Positions 33,304 through 45,219 of a DNA stretch of 64,000 nt are shown here, one piece after another (the first letter of the stretch is position 1; every line of letters starts with the position of its first letter). The notes beneath the pieces are model-generated. The model had not been told where the DNA came from. It saw nothing but the letters and a program-made list of their open reading frames with translations, and made no database searches. This stretch comes from Gracilaria vermiculophylla (Eukaryota > Rhodophyta > Florideophyceae > Gracilariales > Gracilariaceae), in NCBI GenBank assembly GCA_019155205.2, contig JAHNZQ020003150.1:554777-618776 (forward strand). The letters are read 5' to 3'. The position numbers and the translations under genes are program-made.

Positions 33304-35066
33304 ATTGGATTAAACAGGAAACTGAAAAATGATAAGTGGGGCGGAGGGTGTCAATTTGGTTGGAGCGATGCACGATGCACAGGCGAGGTACTCGGGAGGA
33401 GAGATTCGACATGGTCCCTGTGAGAAGAGCATGGTTAAAAAGAACGTGACAGCACCCACCTCTGATCACGATAGACGGAGATGAACGCGAGAAGAGATGC
33501 TCACGTTAAGCAGTGCAGCACGCCGATGCGTCTTTCCTTGCGATGGAAAGGGGCGCTCGAGAGAAGCTTTGCGGACGCCACGTCCCCATGAGCGATGGCG
33601 CGCGCAAATGCTTGTCGGACGATTCGAACTTTTGACATTTTAGTCATGCGAGCGGAAAGCTCGCGAGGTTCTGGCACGTGTGCAGTCTGCACTGAATGCT
33701 TCGTGGCCACATCGCCAGAGAGGCAATATTCATAGCGCTAGCTTCTACGAAGGGTACCCTTGGTAATCCTCACATTTGGACATGCGTTTTAGCATTAAAC
33801 TCGGAAACCAAACCAATGTCATGCCAAAAAGAAAAAAACAACTGTATTTCTGGCTCGAAGCTGTCAGCATTCAAAAACATGAATATTTTGGATATGTAAA
33901 ATGAAAGGTCTCGATAGGGAGGTATCTTTGCATCACCGGTAGCTGGCGGGCCAAAAAACAAATGTTTACAATTTTGTCTTCTGTAAGGTCAATTGCTCAT
34001 AAGATGCCAATATTCCTGTATCTCCAGAACTGCAAAAATTACAAGAGAGCCTCAGCACTTGTTTTCTACGTCATATACACTGCCTCTTGATCGGCAATAT
34101 CCAGGGCTATGTAAAGTAGTTTCTCAACCCATTGTTCCGCTTTATGTAGCTACAACTACATAAGAAGATACTTTCATTTTATTATGAATGACTCATGTTA
34201 AAGTACTAATGCCTTGCCATTTGCGTTAGGGACTGCGCTCTGAATTCTTTGCTATTACACAAGATCAAGTGTAGTAATCTGGACTTGTATTTAACAAAAA
34301 GAAAAGAAAAGTTCTACCAGGTAAGCTTTACATTTTAGACACTATAAGGCTATTTCTTAAATTTAACAAAAACTTTACCGAAATTGTTTCCTAAACTCTA
34401 GCCTCATATGGGGCTACATTTTCAAATGGGTAGATAGCGTACCGAGCATGCTTAGAACAGGAGGATTATGCAAATCCAGCATGTCTTTCGCGACCGAGAA
34501 CGCATCTAAATTCTTGAGTACAACGGACATCCGGAACACACGGCATAATGGTTTCAAGCTTTGACTCACAGCCAAATAACAGTAGTTTTTATGGCCCGAA
34601 AAAGACACCGTATCGACGACGTGAGCAACTCCACTGGAGGCGTGAAGTTGGTGAAGAAAAGTTTAGCCTTACAACCCTTCCCCTCTGAGTTCACCACCAT
34701 GGAGCGGGAATGATGGATGTGCAGTCTTGGGAAGCGGAAGGACGGTTTCATAAGCTGAATGAAGTAATGCGGCGCGTCAAATAGCAGAGGGTGGGAATGG
34801 TAAGATGTCTATCGTCGCTACGGCGTTATCATGCCGGCGAGTAGTCGACACAGGCTCAATAACACTGAAAGCCACATCGCTTCCTTTGATAACATGAAGG
34901 GAACAATAACAACTGACTCCCGTGGAATCACTCAATAGCGAGCGTTCAGTCATCGACAACAAAGGGTGGTGGAAAAGAGGTATTTCTCTCAATGAAGGAT
35001 TTGACATGGGCCAAGAAAGATACTCAAAATGAAGCTGTTTACGAAGTACAAGAATAAAGGACGCAC
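33304..35066. other. 1.8-kb intergenic region
   Basis: Short frames only; no recognised coding, repeat or RNA sequence. No histone-type 3' stem-loop is seen just downstream of the H3 stop. Confidence 0.5.
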
Positions 35067-35588
<522 letters not shown>

Positions 35589-35615
35589 CTAGGAATGGAG
35601 CTGGCTTATTTGTAC

Positions 35616-35637
35616 CACTCTGCAAAAGCGCAGAGTG
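35616..35637. promoter_or_regulatory. 8-bp inverted repeat upstream of histone H3
   Basis: CACTCTGC and GCAGAGTG pair perfectly around AAAAGC, about 140 bp upstream of the H3 start. It could be a dyad-symmetric factor site or a 5' UTR hairpin. Confidence 0.4.
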
Positions 35638-35724
35638 CTTTCTGATGCGCAGCAAACCTCGCGGCGTTTCGCCTGAGCACTGATACTGAAACTATGTTTG
35701 GGTGTACCCCATGCGCCTTCATGG

Positions 35725-35806
35725 CCAATAAGCCAAGGCAGAGCAGCCAATGCGACTTCTTATTTGACCAATGAAAACGCACCATCATTGAGTTTTTTTT
35801 TGGCGC
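35725..35806. promoter_or_regulatory. Candidate H3 promoter: three CCAAT boxes and an E2F-like site
   Basis: CCAAT occurs at 35725, 35747 and 35768, spaced 22 and 21 bp, about two helical turns. TTTGGCGC (35799-35806) fits the E2F/DP consensus TTTSSCGC. These lie 250-330 bp upstream of H3 and fit S-phase control, which is inference. Regular CCAAT spacing is the usual binding mode of NF-Y-type activators. Confidence 0.5.
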
Positions 35807-36321
35807 GCTTCCCATAGCACACATTTTTGAAAGGCAACAGATAACGAACCTGCCACACATAACCACCCACGTTTTGTACGTGGACATTATGCGCGGGTTG
35901 CATACGTGGCGTACTACTTGAGGCATTACAGTGTGTTTAAAGCTCATACAAAAAAAAAGCTTTCGCGGCCAAGCAGTCGCGGCATCGCGCAGCTGGCTCT
36001 CGCCGAGTTGACACGGTCATCTTTCCTCAGTTGTCTTCCTGAACAGCCCGAATCATGCACCTCCTGCGTTTCATCCATTTTGTCTGTCAATCTCGTCTCG
36101 TTTCAATTCGCCTCCAATAACTTATCAGCATCTTGTCATAATCTCTTAACCGATGTTCATTGCCGAACACACTGGTCCTATCGCTTTCCGAGAAACATGT
36201 AGCGCAAAGCAACCCTTTTACTTTTGTCATTCATTGCGTTTTCGCATGCAGCTCTATAACATCAGAGTCAACATTTATAATATTCAATATCTGGAATGAT
36301 TCCTACCCTCAACGAAGTGCG

Positions 36322-36921
36322 TCATATACACAACCTGTACTCATACGCCACAGAATACAAGTATCCAATCACCGTTTCCACGTCAACATTTTCGTAAGCT
36401 CTCCCCTCGACCTGCACAATAAAACCTTCCTCGTCAGTGGTACATCCGAAATCCCTGATCTCCCGAAGAATCGGTAGCATTTTCTTCACCGCTGCAGCAA
36501 ACTTGCGCTTGGTGCCACCCACTGGCAATATCTCCTTCCCCCGCAGTTTTTGGGTGGTCTCACAGAACTTTGTGACCAGCTCTCCTGTGACTGAGCTTCC
36601 AAGTTCAGAAATGTTCACATCGATCTTCGGGTATTTCACGATCGTCGGCGTCATTCTGGGCTCACGAAATATAAAAAGATACGCTTCCGGGCATTGTAAA
36701 GGGATCCCCTCGTATAATGTAACGATGAACATCTTCCTGTGTATGGAGACATAACTCTCACTCATCGGCCTGAAACAATCGTCTTTCATGCTATACGTGC
36801 GCCCTAGAAGAGCCGGAGGAAGCGGATTCACGCTTTCACATGTTCCTTTTGTATTCTGTGCGATCACATCGGAAATTAGCACCGCAAAAGGTAGTAAAAG
36901 AAAGGCAAACCTATTCGTCAT
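36322..36921 (-). CDS. Small secreted protein of unknown function
   Basis: 199 residues; ATG at 36921 on the minus strand. A clear signal peptide (hydrophobic core FAFLLLPFAVLIS, cleavage likely after DVIA before QNTKG). The mature part has several Cys (in GTCES, DDCFR, QCPEA, KFCET, FGCTT and the C-terminal LCI), suggesting disulphides, and no membrane segment. It does not match a family I recognise. The frame is intact and intronless. No operon-like partner; the nearest gene is histone H3 some 0.8 kb away. Confidence 0.65.
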   Translation of the reverse strand: MTNRFAFLLLPFAVLISDVIAQNTKGTCESVNPLPPALLGRTYSMKDDCFRPMSESYVSIHRKMFIVTLYEGIPLQCPEAYLFIFREPRMTPTIVKYPKIDVNISELGSSVTGELVTKFCETTQKLRGKEILPVGGTKRKFAAAVKKMLPILREIRDFGCTTDEEGFIVQVEGRAYENVDVETVIGYLYSVAYEYRLCI

Positions 36922-37085
36922 AATAAGAAGTGTGACGAAATATCGACCCTACTCATGAATTACCTTGAGTTGAAACTGCAATCAAGTGCTGCTGTCGTTC
37001 TCATACGCAACGAATACGTTTTTCCCTCAAGAGAAAAGTTGCATCCGAAAGCGCCCCGTCCAGCAGCCGTTCTCTTCAGGACGCC

Positions 37086-37160
37086 ATGAAGCCTCTTGGG
37101 CCCATGCTGGCCAGCAGCCCGCCTGAGACAGGGTCCGTGATCAACGGCGTTGGCGCGCGG
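37086..37160 (+). other. Possible first exon of a host gene truncated by transposons
   Basis: An ATG followed by exactly 25 codons (MKPLGPMLASSPPETGSVIN…) ends at CGG|GTGAGT, an excellent 5' splice site. The acceptor and later exons cannot be placed before the Tc1 element begins at 37675. The same stretch is open on both strands, so this is weak. Confidence 0.2.
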
Positions 37161-37829
37161 GTGAGTAGAGATGCTTTTGCTTTCGTCGAGGCTGCTTTAT
37201 GTACACTGGATGTGGGCCTGCGCATATCGTTCAAGAACGTGATTTGTAGCACCCGCATACATCGTACAATACCGTTGACCATTGGAAGTCCTTTCCCACG
37301 GGCCAAGAACCGAAAACACGTACGCAGAATAACATTCAGCACGATAGCTATTTTGTACACAATGTCGATACAGAAAATGCTATGACGCATTGTTAAAGAC
37401 TAGAATTTCCAGGTACGCAGACGAACAGATATCTGGCAGTGGATGGCAGTGGAATGGGCAGCGGGGGGCGATCGAGGAGCAAGTTGTGGACAACGGCATT
37501 GTTCTCTTTGTGCAGAAGTATTCTGCTCGCTTTTGCAATGATCGCCAATCCAGATTGTGCAGCTCGAATCCGTCGCTCGTATGCGCCATCTTCAGGATGC
37601 TGAGATTTAGCGTGTAGCTGCGGGCTTCCGTTACTCAATGCCACATTCCTCATCTCCGACACGTGTGCGCACATGAAAGTCTGTTTCAAAATCATACCAC
37701 ATTGGTGGCAAAGTACGTTAATATAATTGTGATTTTGGTACTGTACGACGTACAGTGCATAATCAAGATTTAAAATAAATTCAAGTCCAAAAATCGTTTC
37801 AAAATCATAACATATTTATCAATTTTTAA

Positions 37830-38235
37830 GTCTCTTTTGGCGACTCACTAACTAAAATTTCCACGTTCTTGCTGAATAACGCTTCTATAGCGTTTCAGCA
37901 TCGAATTAATGTACCCATTAAATGTCGAAGTTGAAATATTGTCCTAGCAATACTTAATACAGTTTTGCAAATCAAAACCTGTCCTAAACTGTCTTCAATG
38001 GCCATAACCCATTCTTGGTTATAAACCCACTACATTTTCAATACTTTTTGAATTCAGTGAGTGTGCTGGCCATTCCATGACCTTAATATTTGCTTTTCAT
38101 GGCCATTCTGACACCAATTTAGATTTGTATACCGGTGCATTATTTTTTTTGAATATATAATATCCACCGTTTACAACACATTTTTAGGGTAGAATAAAAT
38201 CATAAGAAAGTATTTGTAGCATACAGAGCCTTCAC
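37830..38235 (-). pseudogene. T1 transposase, C-terminal half
   Basis: Minus-strand sequence includes a worn W-P-A-H-S-L-N-S-K-S-I-E-N motif (Tc1 family: WPAxSPDLNPIEN, holding the third catalytic acidic residue) near 38040-38080. It ends with TSTFNGYINSMLKRYRSVIQQ-like sequence (several frames). Homologous to T2 and T3. Confidence 0.65.
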
Positions 38236-38242
38236 TGCAATA

Positions 38243-38987
38243 GTTAAAAATACGAATGGAAGTCCGTTGACACAAGTGTTGCTCGTTTACGCTCGCGAGT
38301 CCGGCGAGTTTGCTGTCCAAGCGGCCCCCCTTCTTTTTTGTTTCTACTACGTCTGACATACGCTAGCTGGGACCTTTTATACCCCAGCCGGACGGCGCTG
38401 CAGCTCTCCCGTAGTCCAAAGTGTTGCATTCCAATGCGGTCGTGGCAGTTATTGCGTACACTTATTGCGTGTTGTCAGCTTGGGTACGGCGCTGTGGTAT
38501 AACCAAAGCGGCTAAAAACCAAAAGGGTGTTCGTGTGGACGCGTGGCTAGGGAGCGCGCGGTGGGCTCAACCTAGAAGGTGGGAAAAGGAAACCTGAGAG
38601 GTACGCGGTAGCACAACCANNNNNNNNNNNNNNNNNNNNNNNNNNNNNNNNNNNNNNNNNNNNNNNNNNNNNNNNNNNNNNNNNNNNNNNNNNNNNNNNN
38701 NNNNNNNNNNNNNNNNNNNAAATTCTAAAATTGATCTAGCAATTAAGATTACCTCTAGGTCGTCCACATGGCTGTTCTCCATGCGAACCGTACACACCAC
38801 CTTTGGCGCCAAATACTAGAATTACCTGACGGTCACTATACTACAGGCGCATGAACACGTACTACGTGGCACGATAACGTACGAGCTCTGCGGCTGATAA
38901 CTGCGTTCTGCACCTCAGCACGCTCTCATTGAGACTGACACATGCACTAGTGCCTGGACTGTCGGTAGGTACTCCGTACATTCCATA
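38243..38987 (-). repeat. Copia2 3' LTR, interrupted by solo LTR B4
   Basis: Arms 38243-38492 and 38851-38987 match 43518-43905 base for base apart from scattered substitutions; the interruption at GGCGC is the B4 insertion. Confidence 0.92.
38493..38845 (+). mobile_element. Solo LTR of family B (copy B4), containing an assembly gap
   Basis: Starts TGTGGTATAACC and ends ATACTACA with a perfect duplication GGCGC (38488-38492, 38846-38850). The 100 N at 38620-38719 stand where B2 has 288 bases (20129-20416), so about 190 bases more than shown are missing. Flanking sequence is nearly identical to B2. Confidence 0.93.
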
Positions 38988-38999
38988 CTCATCTCTCTG

Positions 39000-40617
39000 A
39001 GAAAACCAATCAACCAGTAGACTTGTTTGAGTTGCTGCTCAAAGCGTCCTTGAAATCCAAACAAAGCTTGCCTTCATGAGGTGTTAGTTCCAGACAAGTG
39101 CTAATCGGACTGTCCGTCTTTGTAAGCGGGTCTGCTAGGTTCTGCTTTCCAGGGATCCAGATCCTGCGATCGATGTTACGAGTCTGAAATTTGTATCGAA
39201 TGACCGCGACATCTCCGCGAATGGAACGATCGGCAGCGGTTCGGCAAATTTATAGTGTCCCGTAAAGGTCCTTAGAGTCCACAACGATCCAAAGTCCCAC
39301 TTGGATACCTAATAGCTGGAGAAAGGCCTTCGCCAAGACTTTGCCTTGATCTATGGCTTCTCCGGCTGCAAGCGTTTCTGCGGATCCAAATGACTTAACC
39401 GGGCGCCTTTACTTGTGCGAACTCCACATAACAATGTGGATGACCGAGTCCATTGCCAGTTTGCCAAACAGTAGTCCGGCAACGTAACCAAGTTGCCAAT
39501 GGTCCTCTGATCTACTTGCATCGGAGAACACGACCACAGAAACCTTATACTTCGCCTTCTGTGTTGGTCGAACAAACCTTAGCAAAGTGCTCTTTGTCTT
39601 CAGATTCTTTAGGAGATTGATCTGTGTTATCAGGTCTTTCACCAACGGAGTAGGTCCCTTCTGCTGAAGATAACTTGCTACAAAAGCGCAAAACGGAGAA
39701 GCTGCGATGCCTAACCAACCTATGCTGCTGTTAAGTGACCTAAACCCCTTCATCTCTATGCTGTTCAGCGCTGAGTCATACTGCTTTCGTCTGGTTCGGC
39801 TGATCGCTGGAGCTAGATAACTTTGCATCTTATCGTCTCCATGGATGCCAATGGTCGTGTCGTCGTGCTAAGTGATCATCAAGCCATAAAAATGAATTTC
39901 ACCCGGACCATATACGATAGTTCCAAGTTTGTGGTTCTTCCTGATATCTTCGATAACTTTGGTGAGTTGGCTCCTTTCACCTCCGAACATGATATCGTCC
40001 ACGACTTTGACTGCAGCGACAACAACCTTCCCCGACCGCTTCAAGTAAAACAACTGCGGTACATATGCGAGCTGAAAGAAACCAAACTGTCGGAACACGT
40101 TGTCACTCAACTGCTGCCACTTCGCTCCAGCATTGGCCAATCCATACGCAGCTGATAATAGTAGCCACTAGTGACGGTGGCGTGTTTTGCATTCTCGTGG
40201 TGGCACCATGTAGCCATCTCTGTGGGCCTCAGTTTGCAAGAATGCACTCTTGAAGTCAATTTTCGCCAAGGTCCAGCGAAAGATCGTTGACAGAGAGAGT
40301 AGAATGCGAATTCCAACAGGCGGACATGTGGCGGAGTCCGTCTTCAGGCTGTCCTTATCTCGATCCTTATTACCGTGTACTGCAATACGGGCCTTTAGGG
40401 TGAGAGAGTCGTCATCACACTGCTTGACTCTGTAAAACACGTGGCTGGTTACGATGTTAGCGTTAATTGGAACCTCAGAAACCGGTACGTCCCTCACTAT
40501 CTTCTTGAAGGACCTTTCTTCTTTATCGTAGGCGTTCTGCGTGGCGAACGGTGGTAGTCCTTGTGCTTCGTGTAGCATGAACTCAAGTAGTTCCAAAAGC
40601 GCGGTGGTACACCTCAA
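39000..40617 (-). pseudogene. Copia2 reverse transcriptase and RNase H
   Basis: Minus strand: 40168-40617 gives LKARIAVHGNKD and LAKIDFKSAFLQT, the Copia RT motifs including the first catalytic Asp. 39868-40140 contains KVVDDIMFG, the Y-V-D-D box with Tyr changed to Val. 39409-39828 gives VVFSDASRS and IVMWSSHK of RNase H; the rest of RNase H (KSFGSAETLAAGEAI-like) continues in another frame to about 39200. At least two frameshifts and an internal stop separate these blocks, and the RT is in a different frame from the integrase. Confidence 0.85.
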
Positions 40618-42343
40618 TCAACTGCTTCTCGGTGCTCTGAAGCTCTTGTCCTGGTGAGAGCTGAACATCCCCGGCACTCACAACCTGTTCCTGTTGTTCG
40701 AGGTTTGGCCCGTCCGTAACATAATTCCACACTTCGTTCTCTAGCGTTCGTTTCTCTTTGTCACAGTCGGAATAGTGAACCTCGTACTTTCCAGTCCCCT
40801 CATCGTGAGAGTGTGCGGTGCCGTGATAGAACTGCTTATCAAGAGGCCAGTATACCTCGATCCTATCACCTACGCTGGGTAGATTGGTTCCAAGGCTTTC
40901 CACGTCATCCTCTTTGGGTTGCGCATGATCCACGCTTCTGTCATGGAACTCGTCTTCTGTGTCGGTACTTGCGGTGTAAGACTGGTCTAGGACTTCCTCC
41001 ATGTTTCTGTCTAGTTCGTCAATAGCTTCTTGCACAGCGGTTGCTAGCTCATTGTCACGGATACCTGGCCTGACATCCTCAATAGCAGCGGAAACCGGCT
41101 TCCCCTTGGAGCCAGGTACGGTAATAGTTCGACTGGCGACGTCAAATGACAATACGGGCCTGTTCAGCGACCACTTACCCCGCTTTGCATTTCCGTCCTT
41201 GACAAAGATCTGCACCATATCTCCGACTTCAATCGAAATTTCCTCGACAGCCTTTGAATGGAAAATGAGAGTAAGCTTGCGTCTGACCAAAAGAGTCTGA
41301 TGTGCGTCGACCAGGTCCTGTGGTACCAACTTCGGCATGGCTCCTGGTTCAATGGGTCTGGCGTCTCCCTTCGCCAACTCCTGAGCCGAAAGTACATCGT
41401 TACCGTAGAGATCGTTAGAAATTCTGATGGCTTGTTGAATGTTGCAGATGTCAGTCCATTCCTTTTGGTTGTCTTTGTTCTCGTGCTGCAGCCGAATGAA
41501 TACATCTCGGATGATCCTGTGCTTGGATTCTAGCACATTCTTGTTGTGCCGGCGCGGCGGTAGTGCCCTGCCCTCGATACTTTGGTCTTTGAGATATATT
41601 CGGAATAGATTATTGTCAAATGCCTTGTCATACGCTACTTCCTCTGGATTCCAGAAAGAGGTGATCCAGTGCGCATCAACGACCGGAATAGCACGAACCA
41701 CCGATATGTCTTCGACGACGGCCCCGACTGAGTAGCGCGAAGCAGAGTCCATGATGTGCATGACGCAATACTTGTCCAAAAACATGTGGTCGATACATAC
41801 GACCTTGTTAAAAGACCTCGTCATGGCGCTCAACGACACCTTCCGGCATCCGGTGGGCTTCGCAGTTGCCTTACATGACGTGCATCTTTCCAGTACAGAC
41901 TGCAGGTAACTGTCCACATGCGGGTTCCACAGCTAGTTGCGTGCCAGTAGTACCTTGATATCTGTGTACGTAGAGTGCCCGCAAACATGTTTGTGGACCT
42001 TGTCTACGAAGTACTGCAGATAACTCCACGGTTTTTTTTCAGTTTCGCCTTCGTTGCTAGCTGAGGCGCAAAACATGGTGTACCTGTTCTGATCGCGAAA
42101 GTCTCTGGCGTGAAACGTGAACGCCGAGTGCGCGATATACGTGTGCATATCGTGATCCACCAGTGTGATACTGTCTTCAGAATTTCCAGTAGCGTCAGAC
42201 GGTAAGACCAATTTGTTCTGGTTCGCTTGGAGGATGTCGCAATGTTTTTTTACATTGCGCCCAATTACCCACTGAGATGAACCCTCGATGACCAAATGCC
42301 TGATTTTCACCAGGTTGCTTTGATCCGTCTTGGCTTCGAGCAC
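40583..42343 (-). pseudogene. Copia2 integrase with a Tudor-like domain
   Basis: Two same-frame pieces (41933-42343 and 40583-41917) are separated by one stop near 41930, which falls inside the integrase H-H-C-C zinc region (VCGH … CTSCKA). The core shows CIDHMFLD (first Asp), AYDKAFDN (second) and LESKHRI (Glu). Downstream, about 40725-40880, lies IEVYWPLDKQFYHGTAHSHD followed by GKYEVHYSDCDKE, a Tudor-like beta-barrel pattern not part of standard Copia integrases. The piece ends at a frameshift before RT. Confidence 0.8.
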
Positions 42344-42391
42344 TACAGAGCCCAGGATCTTCTTTGCCTGACTGCTGTGCGCTCCTCTGCC

Positions 42392-43438
42392 TTATGGCCA
42401 ATAGGGCCGATCCGCCACGGCTTCTGGCAAAGGTTCCAGCTCTCCATCCTTTTGCAGGCAGACCATCTTCGCTATGAGACGCAGTTCTGTGAACTCGATC
42501 CCACTATATTGGGCCCCGCCGTCCAGGAGCGGCCCGATTGGTGTGTCGAAGGTAACTGCAGCTCCGTCCACTGATCGCAGATCAGCCATGTGGAACGTGA
42601 AAACGTTCTCGTTGTTTTTGTCTCTGCCCACTGGGGCGTCTAATGCCATGACCCCCGGCTTCAGAGTCCCGTCTTCGTTGTGATCGTACTTCCAATGGCC
42701 CCACTTCTTGCACTTATGGCACTTGGTCCGGCCCTTCAGCTTGGCGAGTTGCTCTGGAGTTCTTCGGGGTCTAGTGCCATTCTTGTGAGAACCTGAGCCA
42801 TGGTTATTTGAGCGCGTCGGTTGGTGAGCTGGACTTGCTGATAGTGACTTGGGAGACTCGCCGTTATGACCCTTCATCTTGTCGCACTGTCGGAGGACCG
42901 ATGCGATGGCTTCGTACGAAATGACCTTAAGGTAGTCACTGGTGCTGGATGTTGAGGCCGATTCGGAGCTCCTTGGTGCCGTATTTGCCAACACGGACAC
43001 TCTCTGGTTACTGTCCACGTCTGCATTTGCCAGGAGTGCAAATGCTACGAGTGCTTCTGACAGCTTGGCTTCAGATCCATGTGCTTTCATCCTGGACACC
43101 TGTGCCTGAAACCTGGATTCGAGGTTCTTGAAGCTCTCGTTGTGGTTTCTCTTGGTGTTGAGCAGTGACAAAAAGTCTTGGAACACGTCGGAAACTACTG
43201 CCAAGGGGCCTCTATTGTACAAAGCGTCCATGATAGCTATTGCTCCTTGATCTGAGAGAATCGTTGCCTCTGGTATCGCCTTACATAGATCCCTTGCTCT
43301 GCCATACAGTTGCGACTGCAACACTATTCCCCTAGTCTGCTTCGAAACTTTATTACTGTTCGAGTCAGCCAGTGTGTCTTGAATTGCTTGCGAAAAAAGA
43401 AACTGCTTCCGCGTACTGTTACTGTCTGCCACGCCCAT
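42392..43438 (-). pseudogene. Copia2 gag and protease
   Basis: The frame is open from inside the LTR (43705), but the likely start is the ATG at 43438, 67 bases after the primer site. The gag body is helical and Asn/Ser-rich. A zinc knuckle CHKCKKWGHWKYDH (C-x2-C-x4-H) lies near 42690-42730; its last Cys is replaced by Asp/His. The protease site reads LLDGGAQYSGI near 42515-42550, with Gly where D-S-G/D-T-G is usual. It stops at 42392, and the same frame resumes at 42343. Confidence 0.85.
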
Positions 43439-43504
43439 CTCTCCATGGCACGGTTCGTATGTCCCAAGAAAATCGCGGCCTTGACGGTAGGCTATTAGAG
43501 CTTT

Positions 43505-43517
43505 CTGGGCCCATAAC
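43505..43517 (-). promoter_or_regulatory. Copia2 primer-binding site, half-tRNA-iMet type
   Basis: Minus-strand GTTATGGGCCCAG abuts the 5' LTR exactly and matches the Copia1 and TRIM sites. Confidence 0.88.
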
Positions 43518-43905
43518 AATGAAAAATACGAATGGAAGTCCGTTGACACAAGTGTTGCTCGTTTACGCTCGCGAGGCCGGCGAGTTTGCTGTCCAAGCGG
43601 CCCCCCTTCTTTTTTGTTTCTACTACGTCTAACGTACGCTAGCTCGGACCTTTTATACCCCAGCCAGACGGCGCTGCAGCTCTCCCGTACTCCAAATTGT
43701 TGCATTCCAATGCGGTCGTGGCAATTATTGCGTACACTTATTGCGTGTTGTCAGCTTGGGTACGGCGCATGAACACGTACTACGTGGCACAATTACGTAC
43801 GAGCTCTGCGGCTGACAACTGTGTTCTGCACCTCAGCACGCTCTCATTGAGACTGACACATGCACTAGTGCCTGGACTGTCGGTAGGTACTCCGTACATT
43901 CCATA
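43518..43905 (-). repeat. Copia2 5' LTR
   Basis: 388 bp. TATAAAAG at 43657-43650 on the minus strand is the likely TATA box, with transcription expected to start about 30 bases downstream. Confidence 0.92.
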
Positions 43906-43922
43906 GCAATCATTCAGTGCAA

Positions 43923-45211
43923 TAAAGTCTGTTTTAAAAGAATAGGGCACCTGGAATTTTGATGCAAATCATAGTTTTTAGAACTGTAGAGCCACCAAAA
44001 TCAGTTTTCAGAAAACTTCAAGTGAAAAAACCGTTTCAGAATCATAGGACATTTCACTTTTCCCCTTCATTTTGCCTTCTTAAGTATATGATTTTCGCTT
44101 TTTTGTACGAAATAATACTAGTTCAACGCTTTTGCATCGCATTTCTCTAACGTCCAATACTTAAATCATTCATAGTTTTCGAGCTGTTTCCAATGCTTTT
44201 CTTTTAATTAAAACCTGTTCAGAATGGCCTGTAATGGTTATAAATCATTCTAACGAGTACAGAGTATTCGTTTTCAAGAGGGTTAAAGTAAAACTGACTC
44301 GTGAGTAACTGCGTGGCATTAGTCTAAAGCAAGCTAACAACGTTTTTCATTGCTATGGACTACTAAACAGTGGCGCTATCTTCGTAAAAAATGAGATTTC
44401 ATTTCTGATAAGATATGTGAACTTTTATAAAACGTTATGTTAAAGCATTTGAAAGCCTTTTTAAGTCTGCAATACTTACTTAAAAGGCTTTATATGTAGT
44501 AGTTTTCATCGAAAATCTAGTACAGAGCATAAGTTAAGCTCAAATAAAACTTTTCTATGTTCAAATTTTATTTAATCTTTGTTGCTTATGATAGCAATAT
44601 GTGAAACACTGTTGTTCATCTTAATCAAGGTTTTACTAATTTTTAAATACATTTTTTGCAGCTGAATTTTTTTCAGTGCTCATTGCATACAGTGGCAACA
44701 TTATTTGTTTATTTACAGCTTTAAAAAGGAGACGTTGTTCATTTCTATAAACCGAAAGAACTTTGAAGCGTTATTCATTACCATTTTATTCACTTTTTAC
44801 AAAACAATTTGTTCTTTTCATGGGTCTTTTAGTCCAAAACACATTGTCAATATATTATTTTTGCCGAAAGTTATGCTTATTGTTTTAGCTGAGCATTATT
44901 AAGCTATCAATAAAACTTTATGTTATTATTACAGTAAATATTTAAGAAAATCGTGTAAAAATGAGAAAAATGGCCTAGATCTAAGGTACCATTTGAAGTA
45001 TTGTGTTGTAAGTTTTTATTATAGAAGAATTTATGCCTTTTTGAGGAAAGAAAACAACATGATGTGGAAATAATTACGCGCGAGTTGGAAATGTCCAATA
45101 CTTTTGAAACGCGTTTTTGAGGGGTTTAACGAAGGTGGGGTGGCTACAGCAGGCAACAATCCATATTGTGGCGCGCTTTTGCAGTGTCGTGTACTTTTGA
45201 AACGCACTGTA
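43923..45211. mobile_element. Tc1-like element D1, coding capacity eroded
   Basis: 1289 bp with worn inverted ends: left TAAAGTCTGTTTTAAAAG, right end complement TACAGTGCGTTTCAAAAG, both starting at TA. Each end has an outer and an inner copy of a GTTTCAAAAGTATAGGACA-type repeat (inner left about 44031-44051, inner right 45091-45112), a variant of the repeat in T1/T2. It shares its full length with D2 (inverted, 59727-60990). No intact transposase; a minus-strand MRCKSVELVLF-like stretch near 44110-44150 may be the last transposase residue run. Confidence 0.75.
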
Positions 45212-45219
45212 CCTGTTTT

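Larger units (their letters stand above)
38243..43905 (-). mobile_element. Copia2: Ty1/Copia retrotransposon inserted in T1
   Basis: LTRs at 43518-43905 (5', 388 bp) and 38243-38987 (3', 387 bp of its own plus a nested solo LTR). They differ at about 8 of 250 compared positions by eye (about 3%), so it is younger than Copia1. The element starts TATGGAATG on the minus strand. Perfect 5-bp target duplications GCAAT flank it (38238-38242 and 43906-43910). The primer site abuts the 5' LTR and a purine-rich AGAGAGATGAG precedes the 3' LTR. The gag-pol order is Copia-type. Stops and a frameshift inactivate it. Confidence 0.93.

Noticed and set aside
42392..43705. Gag start at 43705 inside the Copia2 LTR
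   Set aside because: That ATG lies upstream of the TATA box (43650-43657) on the minus strand, so it would not be in the transcript; the ATG at 43438 is preferred.
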